64,000 nucleotides of DNA from Candidatus Nitrosopumilus sp. (GCF_028278985.1 NZ_JANQTA010000004.1:32334-96333), one strand, 5' to 3'; shown: positions 21,199 to 31,598, counted from the stretch's first letter. The notes: generated by a model from the letters alone, not told the origin. Translations and numbers: made by a program.

Positions 21199-22003
21199 GT
21201 TTACTCATTTGTCGCAATCCTCTTTTCTTTAATCGAATGAAGACTGCAGGTTTTTTGTATTTCTTAATAATAATTGGTTCTTCAAAATCTGCTGTTTTGA
21301 TTACTTGAGCATCCATTACAATGTTACAATCATGTGAACAAATCACTTCAATCTTTTCATCAGGAACAACAATTGATTCTAATCTGTATACTGGAGCTAC
21401 TGGTGTAATTATCAATACGTCTAAACTCTCATGCAATATTGGTCCTCCTAATGAAAATGAATGTCCTGTTGAACCACTAGGTGTTGCAATAATTACTCCA
21501 TCCATTTTTTGTTTCACTGTATCATTTTGAAATTTAATTTCAATTTCAGCAGTTTTTGTCAAGTTTGTTCTGCTAATGTAAATTTCATTTAAGGCTGGTG
21601 GGAATTCTTTTCCTCCACATGAAGCTACTACTCTTGTTCTCTTATCTAAGAAAAATTTGTCTTTTTGAATTTGATTAATGGCCTCATCAATTTCATCAAT
21701 TGTTATTTCAGCTAATATTCCTCTATTTCCTCCAACATTGATTGTTAAAATCGGTGTTTCATTTTCTAAATTTCTAAAAACTCGTAATGTTGTTCCATCT
21801 CCTCCCAATGTAACTACAAGATCCAATTTTACTTTCTTTAATTCTTCAAGAGTCTCCATCTTTTTTGCTCCTTGAACTTCAATTGGAGAAATGGTGTAGA
21901 CAGTTGATTTTTTTGAAAGGAATTTCTTAGCGACATCCTTGGCTGCTTGTTCAGAATCTTTAGAACCTACCTTACTTACAACTGCAACTTTTTGGAGTTT
22001 CAA
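21188..22003 (-). CDS. nadK: NAD(+)/NADH kinase
   Basis: TLGGDGTTLRVFR, GVIIATPSGSTGHSFSLGGP; likely TTG start at 22003, ORF track start 22108 probably too early. Confidence 0.9.
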   Translation of the reverse strand: MKLQKVAVVSKVGSKDSEQAAKDVAKKFLSKKSTVYTISPIEVQGAKKMETLEELKKVKLDLVVTLGGDGTTLRVFRNLENETPILTINVGGNRGILAEITIDEIDEAINQIQKDKFFLDKRTRVVASCGGKEFPPALNEIYISRTNLTKTAEIEIKFQNDTVKQKMDGVIIATPSGSTGHSFSLGGPILHESLDVLIITPVAPVYRLESIVVPDEKIEVICSHDCNIVMDAQVIKTADFEEPIIIKKYKKPAVFIRLKKRGLRQMSKLGF

Positions 22004-22093
22004 GCAGTTCTTCTGATTCTTATTTACATAAAAATGATATTTTTGAAAAATTTTGGAAAAACAATTAAGTATGCAAACGGATTCGTAAAAAAC

Positions 22094-22939
22094 ATGAGTT
22101 ACGCACATCCTGAAGTGTTAGTAGATACAGAGTGGGTTTCACAAAATCCTCCAAATGAAAATAGAAAATTAGTTGAAGTAGATTATGATCCTGTTAATGG
22201 ATATCAAAAAGGTCACATAAATGGTGCCAGTTTAATCTGGTGGAAACGTGACATCAATGATGCTGTTACAAGAGACATCATTAACAAAAAACAATTTGAA
22301 GAACTAATGTCAAAAAATGGAATTACTCCTGAAAGCGAAGTAATTCTTTATGGTGATTTTAACAATTGGTTTGCAGCATTTGTTTTTTGGGTTTTCAAAT
22401 ACTATGGACATGAGAATCTCAAAATTATGAATGGTGGCAGAAAGAAATGGGAATTAGAAAATAGAGATTATACAACAGATGAACCACAAATTGCATCAAC
22501 ATCTTACAAAGCACTACCTCCTGATGAAGGATTACGTGCATACTTGTTTGATGTAAGTAGAACTCTTGATAGAGAAGATACTGTTATGGTTGATGTTCGC
22601 TCACCTGCAGAATTTTCTGGACAAATAACAGCTCCTCCTGAATATCCAATGGAGCATGCACAAAGAGGTGGTCACATTCCTGGTGCAAACAATATTCCAT
22701 GGGCAACTGCAGTTAACGATGCTGATGGAACTTTCAAAGCTGTTGAGGAATTAAAACAAAATTATGAACCAAAAGGTGTTACTGCAGACAAAGATGTAAT
22801 TTGTTATTGTAGAATTGGAGAACGTTCTTCACACAGTTGGTTTGTTCTAAAATATCTACTTGGATATCCCAAAGTTCGAAACTATGATGGTTCTTGGACT
22901 GAATGGGGTAACATGATAGGAAACCCTGTGGAAAAATAA
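22094..22939 (+). CDS. thiosulfate sulfurtransferase, tandem rhodanese domains
   Basis: MSYAHPEVLVDTEWV..., C-terminal active-site CYCRIGERSSHSWFVLKYLLGY; ORF track start too early. Confidence 0.9.
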   Translation: MSYAHPEVLVDTEWVSQNPPNENRKLVEVDYDPVNGYQKGHINGASLIWWKRDINDAVTRDIINKKQFEELMSKNGITPESEVILYGDFNNWFAAFVFWVFKYYGHENLKIMNGGRKKWELENRDYTTDEPQIASTSYKALPPDEGLRAYLFDVSRTLDREDTVMVDVRSPAEFSGQITAPPEYPMEHAQRGGHIPGANNIPWATAVNDADGTFKAVEELKQNYEPKGVTADKDVICYCRIGERSSHSWFVLKYLLGYPKVRNYDGSWTEWGNMIGNPVEK

Positions 22940-22940
22940 A

Positions 22941-23252
22941 TTGCTACTAGACCTTCCTGTCCTTGAGAAAGGTTCTTTCTATTTTATCAAAGATGGAGAT
23001 GCCGATCTGATTATGGAAGACAAGACCAAACGAGGTCTTACCGTAAAAGAGACTTCTATTGATGAGAAACTCAGAGTTAAGGCTGACAAAGGTATGATTC
23101 ATGATATGGATGGAATTGGTCATTGGGTTCCAATTAGGTGGTATTTTTCAAAGGATTCTTTTGATCTCAAACAAGTGTTGATTCATGCTGAAGCAATGGA
23201 AAAAAAATACACAGAGTTAAGAGAACTAACCTGTCCTGATGATGACGACTGA
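22941..23252 (+). CDS. hypothetical protein
   Basis: 103-aa ORF abutting rhodanese gene; likely co-transcribed (TTG start). Confidence 0.6.
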   Translation: MLLDLPVLEKGSFYFIKDGDADLIMEDKTKRGLTVKETSIDEKLRVKADKGMIHDMDGIGHWVPIRWYFSKDSFDLKQVLIHAEAMEKKYTELRELTCPDDDD

Positions 23253-23288
23253 TAACCTTTTTAAATAAAATAATTTTACCAGAATTAA

Positions 23289-24236
23289 ATGTCCTTACTT
23301 CTCAAAGATCGAGTTTGGTCTATGGAAGCACCAACTGCTAAACGTGGAGTTTATCCATTACATGGATTCAAGCTAGGACTTTACAGACTACCAATCAAAT
23401 TTGAAGATCCTAATGAAATCAAATCTGTTCATGATGGTTTGAAAAAAGCATTTGAGATGGACATGTATGCAGACAGAATTTTTGCAACATACAGATGGAC
23501 TGAACAAAATATGGATGATCCTGATGCAAAAGGATACCAAGAAGTTGAACTATCTGTAACAGTTGAAATTGTTACTGGTGAAGTTGTTGATATTATTTAT
23601 CAGATATTCCCAATTGAAAAATTTGGTGATCCAAACTGGGTCAAAGATTACAGAAAGAAAGCAGACCATTTTGCAAAAATGGTAATTGATACTATTTTAC
23701 GAAATACTATTTTGGCTGACAAAATGGTTTCGTATTTTGCAAAATCAGAAAAGATTTCTGAAATTGCAGCAATTCAAAAATTAGAAGAATTAACTCCTCT
23801 TGCAAAGATTGTTCTGGGTGCTAAAGTCAAACCAGTTGAAGCTACTGAAGATGATGCAGAAGAGGATGAAGGTGAAATTGAAGTTCCAGATGGTGCAAAA
23901 CCAGGTCCAATAGATGTTGAATTCAAATCAAAGATGAAATCTTCTGCAGCATATGATGCTCCTGAGCATACCATCAAAACTTGGGGTAGAAAAGGAACCA
24001 GTAATGGCATCATGGGTGTTTGGGGAGAATTTGTTTCAGTTGATTATGATATTTGTGTAGCTGATGGTGGTTGTATTGAAGCATGTCCAGTAGGTGTTTA
24101 CGAATGGTTTGATACTCCGGGAAATCCTGCATCAGAGAAAAAACCATTGATGTCAAAAGAACCTGATTGTATCTTTTGTCTTGCTTGTGAAGGTGTGTGT
24201 CCTCCTCAGGCAATTAAGATCTTTGAACAAAAGTAG
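23289..24236 (+). CDS. zinc/di-cluster-type ferredoxin domain fused to ~220-aa N-terminal domain
   Basis: Two 4Fe-4S motifs CVADGGCIEACPVGVYEW and CIFCLACEGVCPPQAI at C-terminus. Confidence 0.85.
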   Translation: MSLLLKDRVWSMEAPTAKRGVYPLHGFKLGLYRLPIKFEDPNEIKSVHDGLKKAFEMDMYADRIFATYRWTEQNMDDPDAKGYQEVELSVTVEIVTGEVVDIIYQIFPIEKFGDPNWVKDYRKKADHFAKMVIDTILRNTILADKMVSYFAKSEKISEIAAIQKLEELTPLAKIVLGAKVKPVEATEDDAEEDEGEIEVPDGAKPGPIDVEFKSKMKSSAAYDAPEHTIKTWGRKGTSNGIMGVWGEFVSVDYDICVADGGCIEACPVGVYEWFDTPGNPASEKKPLMSKEPDCIFCLACEGVCPPQAIKIFEQK

Positions 24237-24288
24237 TAATTTTCTCGCAAGTATAAATAGCGAATAGTAGTTCTCCAAAATTAGGGAT

Positions 24289-26352
24289 ATGGCAGTCAAC
24301 CCTTTCATGCAATTAGTATTTGATTTGTTTATCATATCTGCAATTGTAATTACAGCCTATACTTGCAATTTCTATTATCTTGCATATCTTTCAAGAAAAA
24401 GAAAAAATGTTCAATCTACTGCTGATTTGGGAACTCCATCAGTTACAATCCAATTACCAATTTACAATGAAAAATATGTAGCAAAACGATTGGTTGATGC
24501 TGTTTGTGAATTAGATTATCCAAAAGACAAAATGCGGATTATGGTATTGGATGATTCTGATGATGATACTGTAGAATTATTGGGAAACGCCGTTGATGAT
24601 TACAAGAAAAAAGGATTCCAAATTGAACATGTACGTAGAGGTACTAGGAAAGGATACAAAGCTGGTGCTCTGAAATATGCAATGAAAACAACTGATACTG
24701 AACTTGTAGCAATATTTGATGCTGATTTTATCCCTCCAAAATGGTTCCTAAAAAGAGCTATTCCAAATTTTTCAAAATCTAATATCGGCCTTGTTCAATG
24801 TAGGTGGGGGCATGTCAATGAAAATTATTCTGCAATCACTCAAGCTCAAGCTCTTAGTTTAGACTTTCATTTTTTAATTGAACAAAAAGCAAAAAGTAAT
24901 TCTCATTTGTTTATGAATTTTAATGGTACCGCTGGAATTTGGAAACGTGATTGTATTGAGGATGCTGGTGGATGGCATACTGCAACTTTAGTTGAAGATC
25001 TTGATCTTAGTTATCGTGCACAAATGAAAGGCTGGAAATGTGTTTTTCTTCCAGATATTGTTGTCGATGCAGAATTGCCTGTACAAATGAATGCAGCAAA
25101 AAGACAACAATTCCGTTGGGCAAAAGGCTCCATTCAATGCGCCTTAAAATTACTTTCAGATATTGTTGTAAAGCGTAAAGTTGCAATTGAAGCAAAGATT
25201 CAAGCCTTTATTCAATTAACTCGTCATATTGTTTACCCATTAATGCTAATACAATTTTTGGCATTACCAATATTGTTAGCAGGTCAAGTTAATCTATATG
25301 TCATAAGCTTTCTTCCTGCATTAACTATTGCAACATATCTTGCTATGGGTCCTGGTGCATACATTATGATCATACAAAGTATGTATCATAAATCGTGGAA
25401 ATCTAAAGCGAAAATTCTTCCAGCTTTACTTGTCTACAATGCTGGAATGTCTGTAAACAATACTGTTGCAGTATTTGATGCAGTACTAGGAAAGAAAAAC
25501 GAATTCTTACGAACTCCAAAATATGGTGTTTTAAAGAAAAAGGATGATTGGAAAGATAATGCATACAATTTACCATTTTCACAAGTAACTTTACTTGAAC
25601 TGTTCTTTGGTATTTACGGAATCTTAGGAATCTTTATTGCAATATTTTCTAACAATCCTGTATTTGTACCCATAATTGCCCTTCAAGCAATTGGATTCTT
25701 TTACATTGCTTACCTGAGTCTTTCTCATACAAGATTTAAAAGAAATAAATCAAGTACATCTCGTCAAGTTACCAAGAAAGAGAAGATGGCAAACACAGTT
25801 TACAAATTATCTATGTTAGGAATTTTTGCAATTATTGTATTTGGTGTAGGTATGGCTTTGTATGGGTATAATACCGATATTTACCCCCTAGATAGAATTC
25901 GAGGAAATCTTGATGGCATTATCGGCTCATCAGATCCTGTCATTATCTCAGCACATTTAGCAGCAATTCAAACTGATATGGATTACATTCTTGAAAAACT
26001 TCCAGAAACAACTAATGCTAGAGGGGAACCATCAAAAAACCCTGTTTGGATATTTCCAATTGAAACTACAAACTTTATTCGAATTCAACAAGATGTGAAT
26101 ACTTTGGCAGCAAGTGTTGAGAAGATTTCTACTGTTCCTAAAGATAGTTCTGCTTATCACACCGGAATGATGGATATCAGTGATAGATCACTTTTGATTA
26201 AAACTAACATCATGGATGCAACTCCTTACATGTATGTTAGTATTGGAAATATTTTATTTAGTGTAGTTTGGATTGCCGCAATCATTGGTATCTTTGCAGC
26301 TTTGAAGAAGAAGAGAGAACAATTCAAAGAAACAGATGAATCAGGTGTTTAA
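24289..26352 (+). CDS. membrane family-2 glycosyltransferase (cellulose-synthase-like)
   Basis: PIYNEKYVAKRLVDAV, DADFIPP, VEDLDLSYRAQMKGWK, QQFRWAKGS (QxxRW), multiple TM helices. Confidence 0.93.
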   Translation: MAVNPFMQLVFDLFIISAIVITAYTCNFYYLAYLSRKRKNVQSTADLGTPSVTIQLPIYNEKYVAKRLVDAVCELDYPKDKMRIMVLDDSDDDTVELLGNAVDDYKKKGFQIEHVRRGTRKGYKAGALKYAMKTTDTELVAIFDADFIPPKWFLKRAIPNFSKSNIGLVQCRWGHVNENYSAITQAQALSLDFHFLIEQKAKSNSHLFMNFNGTAGIWKRDCIEDAGGWHTATLVEDLDLSYRAQMKGWKCVFLPDIVVDAELPVQMNAAKRQQFRWAKGSIQCALKLLSDIVVKRKVAIEAKIQAFIQLTRHIVYPLMLIQFLALPILLAGQVNLYVISFLPALTIATYLAMGPGAYIMIIQSMYHKSWKSKAKILPALLVYNAGMSVNNTVAVFDAVLGKKNEFLRTPKYGVLKKKDDWKDNAYNLPFSQVTLLELFFGIYGILGIFIAIFSNNPVFVPIIALQAIGFFYIAYLSLSHTRFKRNKSSTSRQVTKKEKMANTVYKLSMLGIFAIIVFGVGMALYGYNTDIYPLDRIRGNLDGIIGSSDPVIISAHLAAIQTDMDYILEKLPETTNARGEPSKNPVWIFPIETTNFIRIQQDVNTLAASVEKISTVPKDSSAYHTGMMDISDRSLLIKTNIMDATPYMYVSIGNILFSVVWIAAIIGIFAALKKKREQFKETDESGV

Positions 26353-27872
26353 GAAATATTCAAATCTTTTCTAATTTCATCTACAGCTCTAATTCCGTAA
26401 ATATCTCTAACTTGTTGAATTCTAACTGCTTCTTTAAGCATGTCTCTTCCAATTGCATTTGATAAAATTGAATAAACATCACTAAATCTAATTTCCCACT
26501 TGTCTGCACAATCAAAAATTTTACCCACTGCCCATTGTCTTACTTCATGAGGTAATGGTATCTTTTCACCGGCATCTTGTGAAACCTTGTCAAACAATTT
26601 TACAATCTCTGAAGTTTGTGTTGCCATTTTTTCTAAATCTTTAGCTTCTCCATATTTTGATTCAGCATTCATTCTGATATTTGACTGATATTCTGATAGT
26701 TTCAATAATGCCATCATTTCTTTTGAAGAATCACTTGAAGCTTTGTTGGCTGCATTTTTGACAGACTGGATTTCTTCAATTAATTTATCAGATTTTTTAC
26801 TTACTTCGGCAGTTGATTCGTCTTGTTTTTTGAGAGTTTCTGAAACTGTGGAAATTTTTTGCTCAATACTATTTGTTTTATCAAAAACATTCTTCTTGAA
26901 ATCGCTGAAATCTGCTTGAACTGATTTTAGGCCTTCTCCAACAAATGCTGTAGAATCTGCTCTATGAGACAGGGAACTAATCTCAGTCTCAATTTTGTCA
27001 ATTTTACCTGCTAATTCTTTCATTGATTCAAGGCTAGAACTGTCTACAGAACTAGCTTTTTCAGAAATTGTCTCAAATTGTTGCTTTAGTCCATCAATAA
27101 CTCCTCCAAGTGAATCTATCTTTGATGCTTTAGAAGAGATGGCATCAATGGTCACCTTAATTGCTTCTAATTCTGAACTCAAATTAGATGATGAAGATAC
27201 ACCTTCTGTAATCTTTCCAAATTCTTGTCTGAGACTTTCAACAATTTGAGTGCCTGATTCTAATTGAGATGTTTTTCCAGAAATTTCATCAATTGATTTT
27301 TTTAGATTTTCAATATCTGTTCCTACATCAACAAATGAATCTGTTTTTCCAGAAACTTTTCTAAGATCATCTCTAACTTCATCAATTCTTTGAGCAATTT
27401 TAATAATCATTTGAGAATTGTTTTTGATAGAATTCATACTATCTTCTACTTGCTGAGTTAATTCTTGAGATTTTGATGATTTTTGCAATTCAGAAATTCT
27501 ATTAATTTCATCTTGCAATTTGGCAGTTTGATCATTGATTTTAGTAACTAGATTTGATTGTGTTCTAACTTGATTAAGGCCTGAATACAATTTTTGAGTA
27601 TCTTCTTCAATTATGTTGATCTGCTTTGATTGTTTTTGGATATGCTCTAGGGTAGATGTTAAAGTGTCAATCATTCCTTTCATTGAAACTAGAACTTTTT
27701 GATTTTCACCAAAAATCTTTGACATGGCTTTAATTTCTTTTTGGAGTACTTTGTTTGAATCAGAAACTGCTGCAACTTTTTTTAACACTGCAGAGGGGGT
27801 TGGTTCTCTTTTTACAGTTTTTTTAGCTGTTGTTTTAGTTGTAGGTTTTACTGTTTTTTTCTTTGCAGCCAT
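26349..27872 (-). CDS. long coiled-coil protein with Lys/Thr-rich basic N-terminal tail
   Basis: 507 aa; heptad-rich; N-term MAAKKKTVKPTTKTTAKKTVKR. Confidence 0.8.
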   Translation of the reverse strand: MAAKKKTVKPTTKTTAKKTVKREPTPSAVLKKVAAVSDSNKVLQKEIKAMSKIFGENQKVLVSMKGMIDTLTSTLEHIQKQSKQINIIEEDTQKLYSGLNQVRTQSNLVTKINDQTAKLQDEINRISELQKSSKSQELTQQVEDSMNSIKNNSQMIIKIAQRIDEVRDDLRKVSGKTDSFVDVGTDIENLKKSIDEISGKTSQLESGTQIVESLRQEFGKITEGVSSSSNLSSELEAIKVTIDAISSKASKIDSLGGVIDGLKQQFETISEKASSVDSSSLESMKELAGKIDKIETEISSLSHRADSTAFVGEGLKSVQADFSDFKKNVFDKTNSIEQKISTVSETLKKQDESTAEVSKKSDKLIEEIQSVKNAANKASSDSSKEMMALLKLSEYQSNIRMNAESKYGEAKDLEKMATQTSEIVKLFDKVSQDAGEKIPLPHEVRQWAVGKIFDCADKWEIRFSDVYSILSNAIGRDMLKEAVRIQQVRDIYGIRAVDEIRKDLNIS

Positions 27873-27931
27873 AAAATGAATTAAAAATTTGATGATAAAA
27901 AAGTTAGGTCTAAAATAAAAAATGTAAAGAG

Positions 27932-28039
27932 CTACTTGTTTACAACTTCTGGTTCGTGTAGCAATTCATGGAAGGTCTTTTCAGCCAATCCGTTTGGAGT
28001 TTCTAGGAAACCTCTTGTACAAAATTCACATTGTATCAT
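27932..28039 (-). CDS. 35-aa micro-protein MIQCEFCTRGFLETPNGLAEKTFHELLHEPEVVNK (CxxC)
   Basis: ATG..TAG ORF below track cutoff; leaderless-type start 3 nt after operator-like repeat and TATA-like TTATTAATA. Confidence 0.55.
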   Translation of the reverse strand: MIQCEFCTRGFLETPNGLAEKTFHELLHEPEVVNK

Positions 28040-28041
28040 AT

Positions 28042-28062
28042 AGTACGGTATGGTACGGTACT
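28042..28062. promoter_or_regulatory. operator-like AGTACGGTATGGTACGGTACT (tandem TACGGTA, outer AGTAC/GTACT palindrome)
   Basis: Sits between TATA-like box and start codon of the 35-aa ORF on minus strand. Confidence 0.5.
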
Positions 28063-28278
28063 ATTAATAATCAGGTAATTCCAATGTAACCAATTTTGCA
28101 GTCAGATACCCCAGGTCATATCTCTACATAGAATTCAGTTGACCTAATCATCACTCTGCAACACCATTAAGATAATTGAGCATAAAGAGGTTAAACAGTA
28201 AGATGAGCCTGGATTCATTTTTTATTTTGAGGGAAAAAACTTTTCAAATTTTTGATTCGGAATCGTTTTTAAACAAAT

Positions 28279-29622
28279 TTGTTAAATTATAACATGCAAA
28301 ATTATCTGCAGCAGATTGATTCAGGTGGAATTCAAAGTTCTCTAAATAATACTGTTAGTAGTTTAATTGAGCAAATCACTCCCGAATTACCTCACACTAG
28401 CTTTGTAACTGATTTAGCTTTTATCATGATTATTGGAGCTGTCGTTACCCTTGCATTTTTCAAAATTCGACAACCTCTGATCATAGGATATCTATTTGCA
28501 GGAATGTTGATTGGACCTTTATCTCCATTTTGGTCTTGGGTGTTACCTGAGGGCGGGCCTCCAGGTGATGTATTAGAAGGAGTTGGAATTTTATCTGATA
28601 TTACTGCATTGCATCTCTTTGCAGAAATTGGAGTAATTTTGTTATTGTTTGTTATCGGTATTGAATTTCCTTATGCCAAAATTAGAAGTATTGGAAAGGT
28701 TGCCGTAGGTGTAGGAACTATTGGATTATTTTCAACTTTAGGAGTTGTATTCTATACTGCTACTGCGCTTGGATTGCAATTTATGGATGCATTGTTTATT
28801 GCAGCTGCATTATCAATTTCAAGTACTGCAATTATTGTGAAAATTTTAGAAGAAATGGGTAGAATCAAAAAAGAATCATCCATTTTGGTTTTGGGTATTC
28901 TAATTGTGGAAGATGTTATTGCAGTAATCTTGATTTCATCTTTACAATCTGTTGCTTTAGTTGGAACAGTTTCAATCGAATCCATTGTAGTAGTTGTCCT
29001 TGTTGCAACTGCACTAATTGTTGGAACCTTTACTGTAGGAACTAGAGTAATTCCTCCACTAATTGATAAAGTGGCAGCTGCCGAACATCGTGAAATTCTT
29101 TTGTTAAGTGTTCTTGGTGTTTGCTTTGGTTATGCCCTGTTTGCAAACATTGTAGGATTATCTGTGGCAATTGGAGCCTTTTTGGCAGGTGTTTTGGTAG
29201 CAGAATCCAAATCTGCTGAAGTTGCAAAATTATTGTCTAGTCCAATTAAGGACATGTTTGTAGCAATTTTCTTTATTTCAGTAGGAGCACTCATGGATAT
29301 TTCGCAACTTGAAAATTACATCTTTGTAGCTATTGCTCTAATTGCAGTTGCAACAGGAATGAAGTTTGGTGGAAATATGATAGGTAATTTCATCTTTAGA
29401 CAAAGGCGTGGAAAGGCAATGCGTTCTGCATTTACTTTAGCTGCTCCAAGAGGTGAGTTCTCTATTGTTATTGTAAAAGCTGGTGTTGATATTGGTGCAG
29501 TAAGCGCTTTCTTGTTCCCATTAATTGGTATTATTTCGATTATCACAGCATTTTTGTCTCCATTTTTGGTAAAAGCTGGCGATAAAATAATTCCTAGATT
29601 GGAGGAAAAAGACGATGTCTGA
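28279..29622 (+). CDS. CPA2-family cation:proton antiporter (Kef/NapA-like)
   Basis: 13-TM-like hydrophobic pattern; ISSTAIIVKILEE, GVLVAES. Confidence 0.9.
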   Translation: MLNYNMQNYLQQIDSGGIQSSLNNTVSSLIEQITPELPHTSFVTDLAFIMIIGAVVTLAFFKIRQPLIIGYLFAGMLIGPLSPFWSWVLPEGGPPGDVLEGVGILSDITALHLFAEIGVILLLFVIGIEFPYAKIRSIGKVAVGVGTIGLFSTLGVVFYTATALGLQFMDALFIAAALSISSTAIIVKILEEMGRIKKESSILVLGILIVEDVIAVILISSLQSVALVGTVSIESIVVVVLVATALIVGTFTVGTRVIPPLIDKVAAAEHREILLLSVLGVCFGYALFANIVGLSVAIGAFLAGVLVAESKSAEVAKLLSSPIKDMFVAIFFISVGALMDISQLENYIFVAIALIAVATGMKFGGNMIGNFIFRQRRGKAMRSAFTLAAPRGEFSIVIVKAGVDIGAVSAFLFPLIGIISIITAFLSPFLVKAGDKIIPRLEEKDDV

Positions 29623-30046
29623 TGAACTAAACAAGTTTCTTGAACAAGTTCATGATGGAATCACTACATTTGATTTTGATGGAAAAGAAACTCCGTGTAT
29701 TGTTATTGAGGACAAAAAATATGATGAAATGCTATCAAAAGTTGCTGGACAAACGTTCTCTGTAAATACTGATTTGAATATTCTTCAGGATGGTTTAGGC
29801 AATGTTTTTGTAGAAATTGTACTGACATTTTCTAAAGGAAATATTGTTGAAAAATTTCTTGTTAATGCAAAAACTGATTTGAAATTTTTTGAATGTTTAG
29901 CTCAAACAACAATGCTTGCCTTGACTTCTCCAAAATCAAATTATGGAAAAGATAATGTGTTTATGGTTCAGTTGCCCAGACCTGAAAAAGCCCAAGATGC
30001 TCTTGAGATAATTCGAACTGGATTAATTCCTAAAAATCAGAAATAA
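29615..30046 (+). CDS. hypothetical protein, coupled to antiporter
   Basis: 143-aa ORF overlapping the antiporter 3' end by 8 nt. Confidence 0.65.
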   Translation: MSDELNKFLEQVHDGITTFDFDGKETPCIVIEDKKYDEMLSKVAGQTFSVNTDLNILQDGLGNVFVEIVLTFSKGNIVEKFLVNAKTDLKFFECLAQTTMLALTSPKSNYGKDNVFMVQLPRPEKAQDALEIIRTGLIPKNQK

Positions 30047-30123
30047 TGGTGCAGTTACCGGGATTTGAACCCGGGTCACGAACTTGGCAAGCTCGAATAT
30101 TAACCAAACTGTACTATAACTGC
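30047..30123 (-). tRNA. tRNA-Gly(GCC), no intron; CCA encoded
   Basis: Minus strand GCAGTTA...CGAGC-TTGCCAA-GTTCG...CCGGGTTCAAATCCCGG-TAACTGC-A-CCA. Confidence 0.95.
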
Positions 30124-30186
30124 AACAATCCTAGAGGCTGAATTTGGATATTAAACTGTTTTTAACTATTTGAGATTATACAAACT

Positions 30187-30450
30187 GTGGATGAAAAACT
30201 TCTCAAGAAAATAGAACAAAAAATTCAGGATATGGTCTCAGATAAAGAACATATGCAAAATCTTTCAAGTTTGATTTCATCTAGTAGTGATTCTCAATCT
30301 TTTGTATTTGGAATTGTTGTTGGTCGATTATACAATTCATTTTTTTATCAATCAAAGAGAATTCTCAATCGTGAACCTACTGAACAAGAAATTCAAGAAT
30401 TTTTAAAATTTGTAGAATCTAAAAAATCAGTTTTAGAGAGTTTAAGGTGA
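30187..30450 (+). CDS. hypothetical protein
   Basis: 87-aa ORF, GTG start. Confidence 0.55.
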   Translation: MDEKLLKKIEQKIQDMVSDKEHMQNLSSLISSSSDSQSFVFGIVVGRLYNSFFYQSKRILNREPTEQEIQEFLKFVESKKSVLESLR

Positions 30451-30951
30451 TGGTTTGTTCCATTCAATAACTTTGATTTTTGGTGTTCCTGGCATTTTAA
30501 CACATGCTCCTTTGAGTGCTTTTTTAGCTGCTTCTAAATGAGCTTCACCATTTACGTATAATTCCATAATGCATTGTCCTTGAACAATTCTTGCCCCTAA
30601 ACTGACAGCTTTGCCCCATGATCTTCTCATTCCTTCAGAAATTCTATCTGCACCTGCAGTTGCAATCTGTTTATTTTCTCTAAGCAAATTATGTGGATAT
30701 ACTCTTAATCTAGAATAGTAACCTGATTCACCAGTAGTTTTCTCTAAAGTCTTATTTGCTGCTAATCTTGTTGATTCAATTGCCATGTGTCTAATCTGAA
30801 TTTTTTCATTAAGACATAATTGAACACAATATTCGTAAGTGCCTCTTTTGCCACCTTGAAATTTTGCAATCTTGATGTTTGGTTTGCCCTTGATGTACTC
30901 TTTTCTGGTAAACACTTGTCCGTTGCCTTCTCTGTAATTAGCGCCATGCAT
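30442..30951 (-). CDS. rpl10e: 50S ribosomal protein L10e/L16 (uL16)
   Basis: MHGANYREGNGQVFTRKEYIKG...; ORF track start 31014 likely too early. Confidence 0.93.
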   Translation of the reverse strand: MHGANYREGNGQVFTRKEYIKGKPNIKIAKFQGGKRGTYEYCVQLCLNEKIQIRHMAIESTRLAANKTLEKTTGESGYYSRLRVYPHNLLRENKQIATAGADRISEGMRRSWGKAVSLGARIVQGQCIMELYVNGEAHLEAAKKALKGACVKMPGTPKIKVIEWNKPSP

Positions 30952-31013
30952 GATATCCTCAAACCAAAATGCCCATATTTTAACGGTTAGCCAGAGACCA
31001 CTCATATTTTCCA

Positions 31014-31598
31014 ATGCTTATATGGAAAACCTTTGATTTTCACTTCAGAATGGATGATATTCTCTCAGTAAAGGGGCAAATGATATCAGATCAAGTGTTC
31101 ATTTCTGATAAAAAAATGATTCATGACTTGGAACTCAAAGGTTTTGGTGAGACTGAAGACTCTAAATTAATTTTAAAATCCTTTGAAACTCTGTACTTGC
31201 TTTATACAAAAAAACTTGTTTTGAAAAAAGGCAAAAAGCAAATTGACTTTGACACTTACATGAGTATTTGCCAAAAAAATGATTCTGAAATTTTAACAAA
31301 ATTTCTGATTTATCGAGATTTGAGAAATCGGGGTTATGTAGTCAAAGATGGTTTTGGATTTGGTTCAGACTTTCGTGTTTATGAACGTGGTCACTTTGGT
31401 GAAAAAGGAGCAAAATTCCTGATTTTTGGTCTTAATGAAGGACAACAGGAGAAAATGGGGCAAATGCAAAAAAAGATTGAAGAAATTACTCAAATGGGTA
31501 AAGAACCAATTATTGCAGTTATTGAACGAAGAGGAGAGGTAATCTATTACAAAATTAATAGAATGAATTTTTATGAAAATAAAACTAAATTCGAGTAA
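31014..31598 (+). CDS. endA: tRNA-splicing endonuclease EndA
   Basis: YRDLRNRGYVVKDGFGFGSDFRVYERG catalytic region; start may be ATG 31050. Confidence 0.92.
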   Translation: MLIWKTFDFHFRMDDILSVKGQMISDQVFISDKKMIHDLELKGFGETEDSKLILKSFETLYLLYTKKLVLKKGKKQIDFDTYMSICQKNDSEILTKFLIYRDLRNRGYVVKDGFGFGSDFRVYERGHFGEKGAKFLIFGLNEGQQEKMGQMQKKIEEITQMGKEPIIAVIERRGEVIYYKINRMNFYENKTKFE

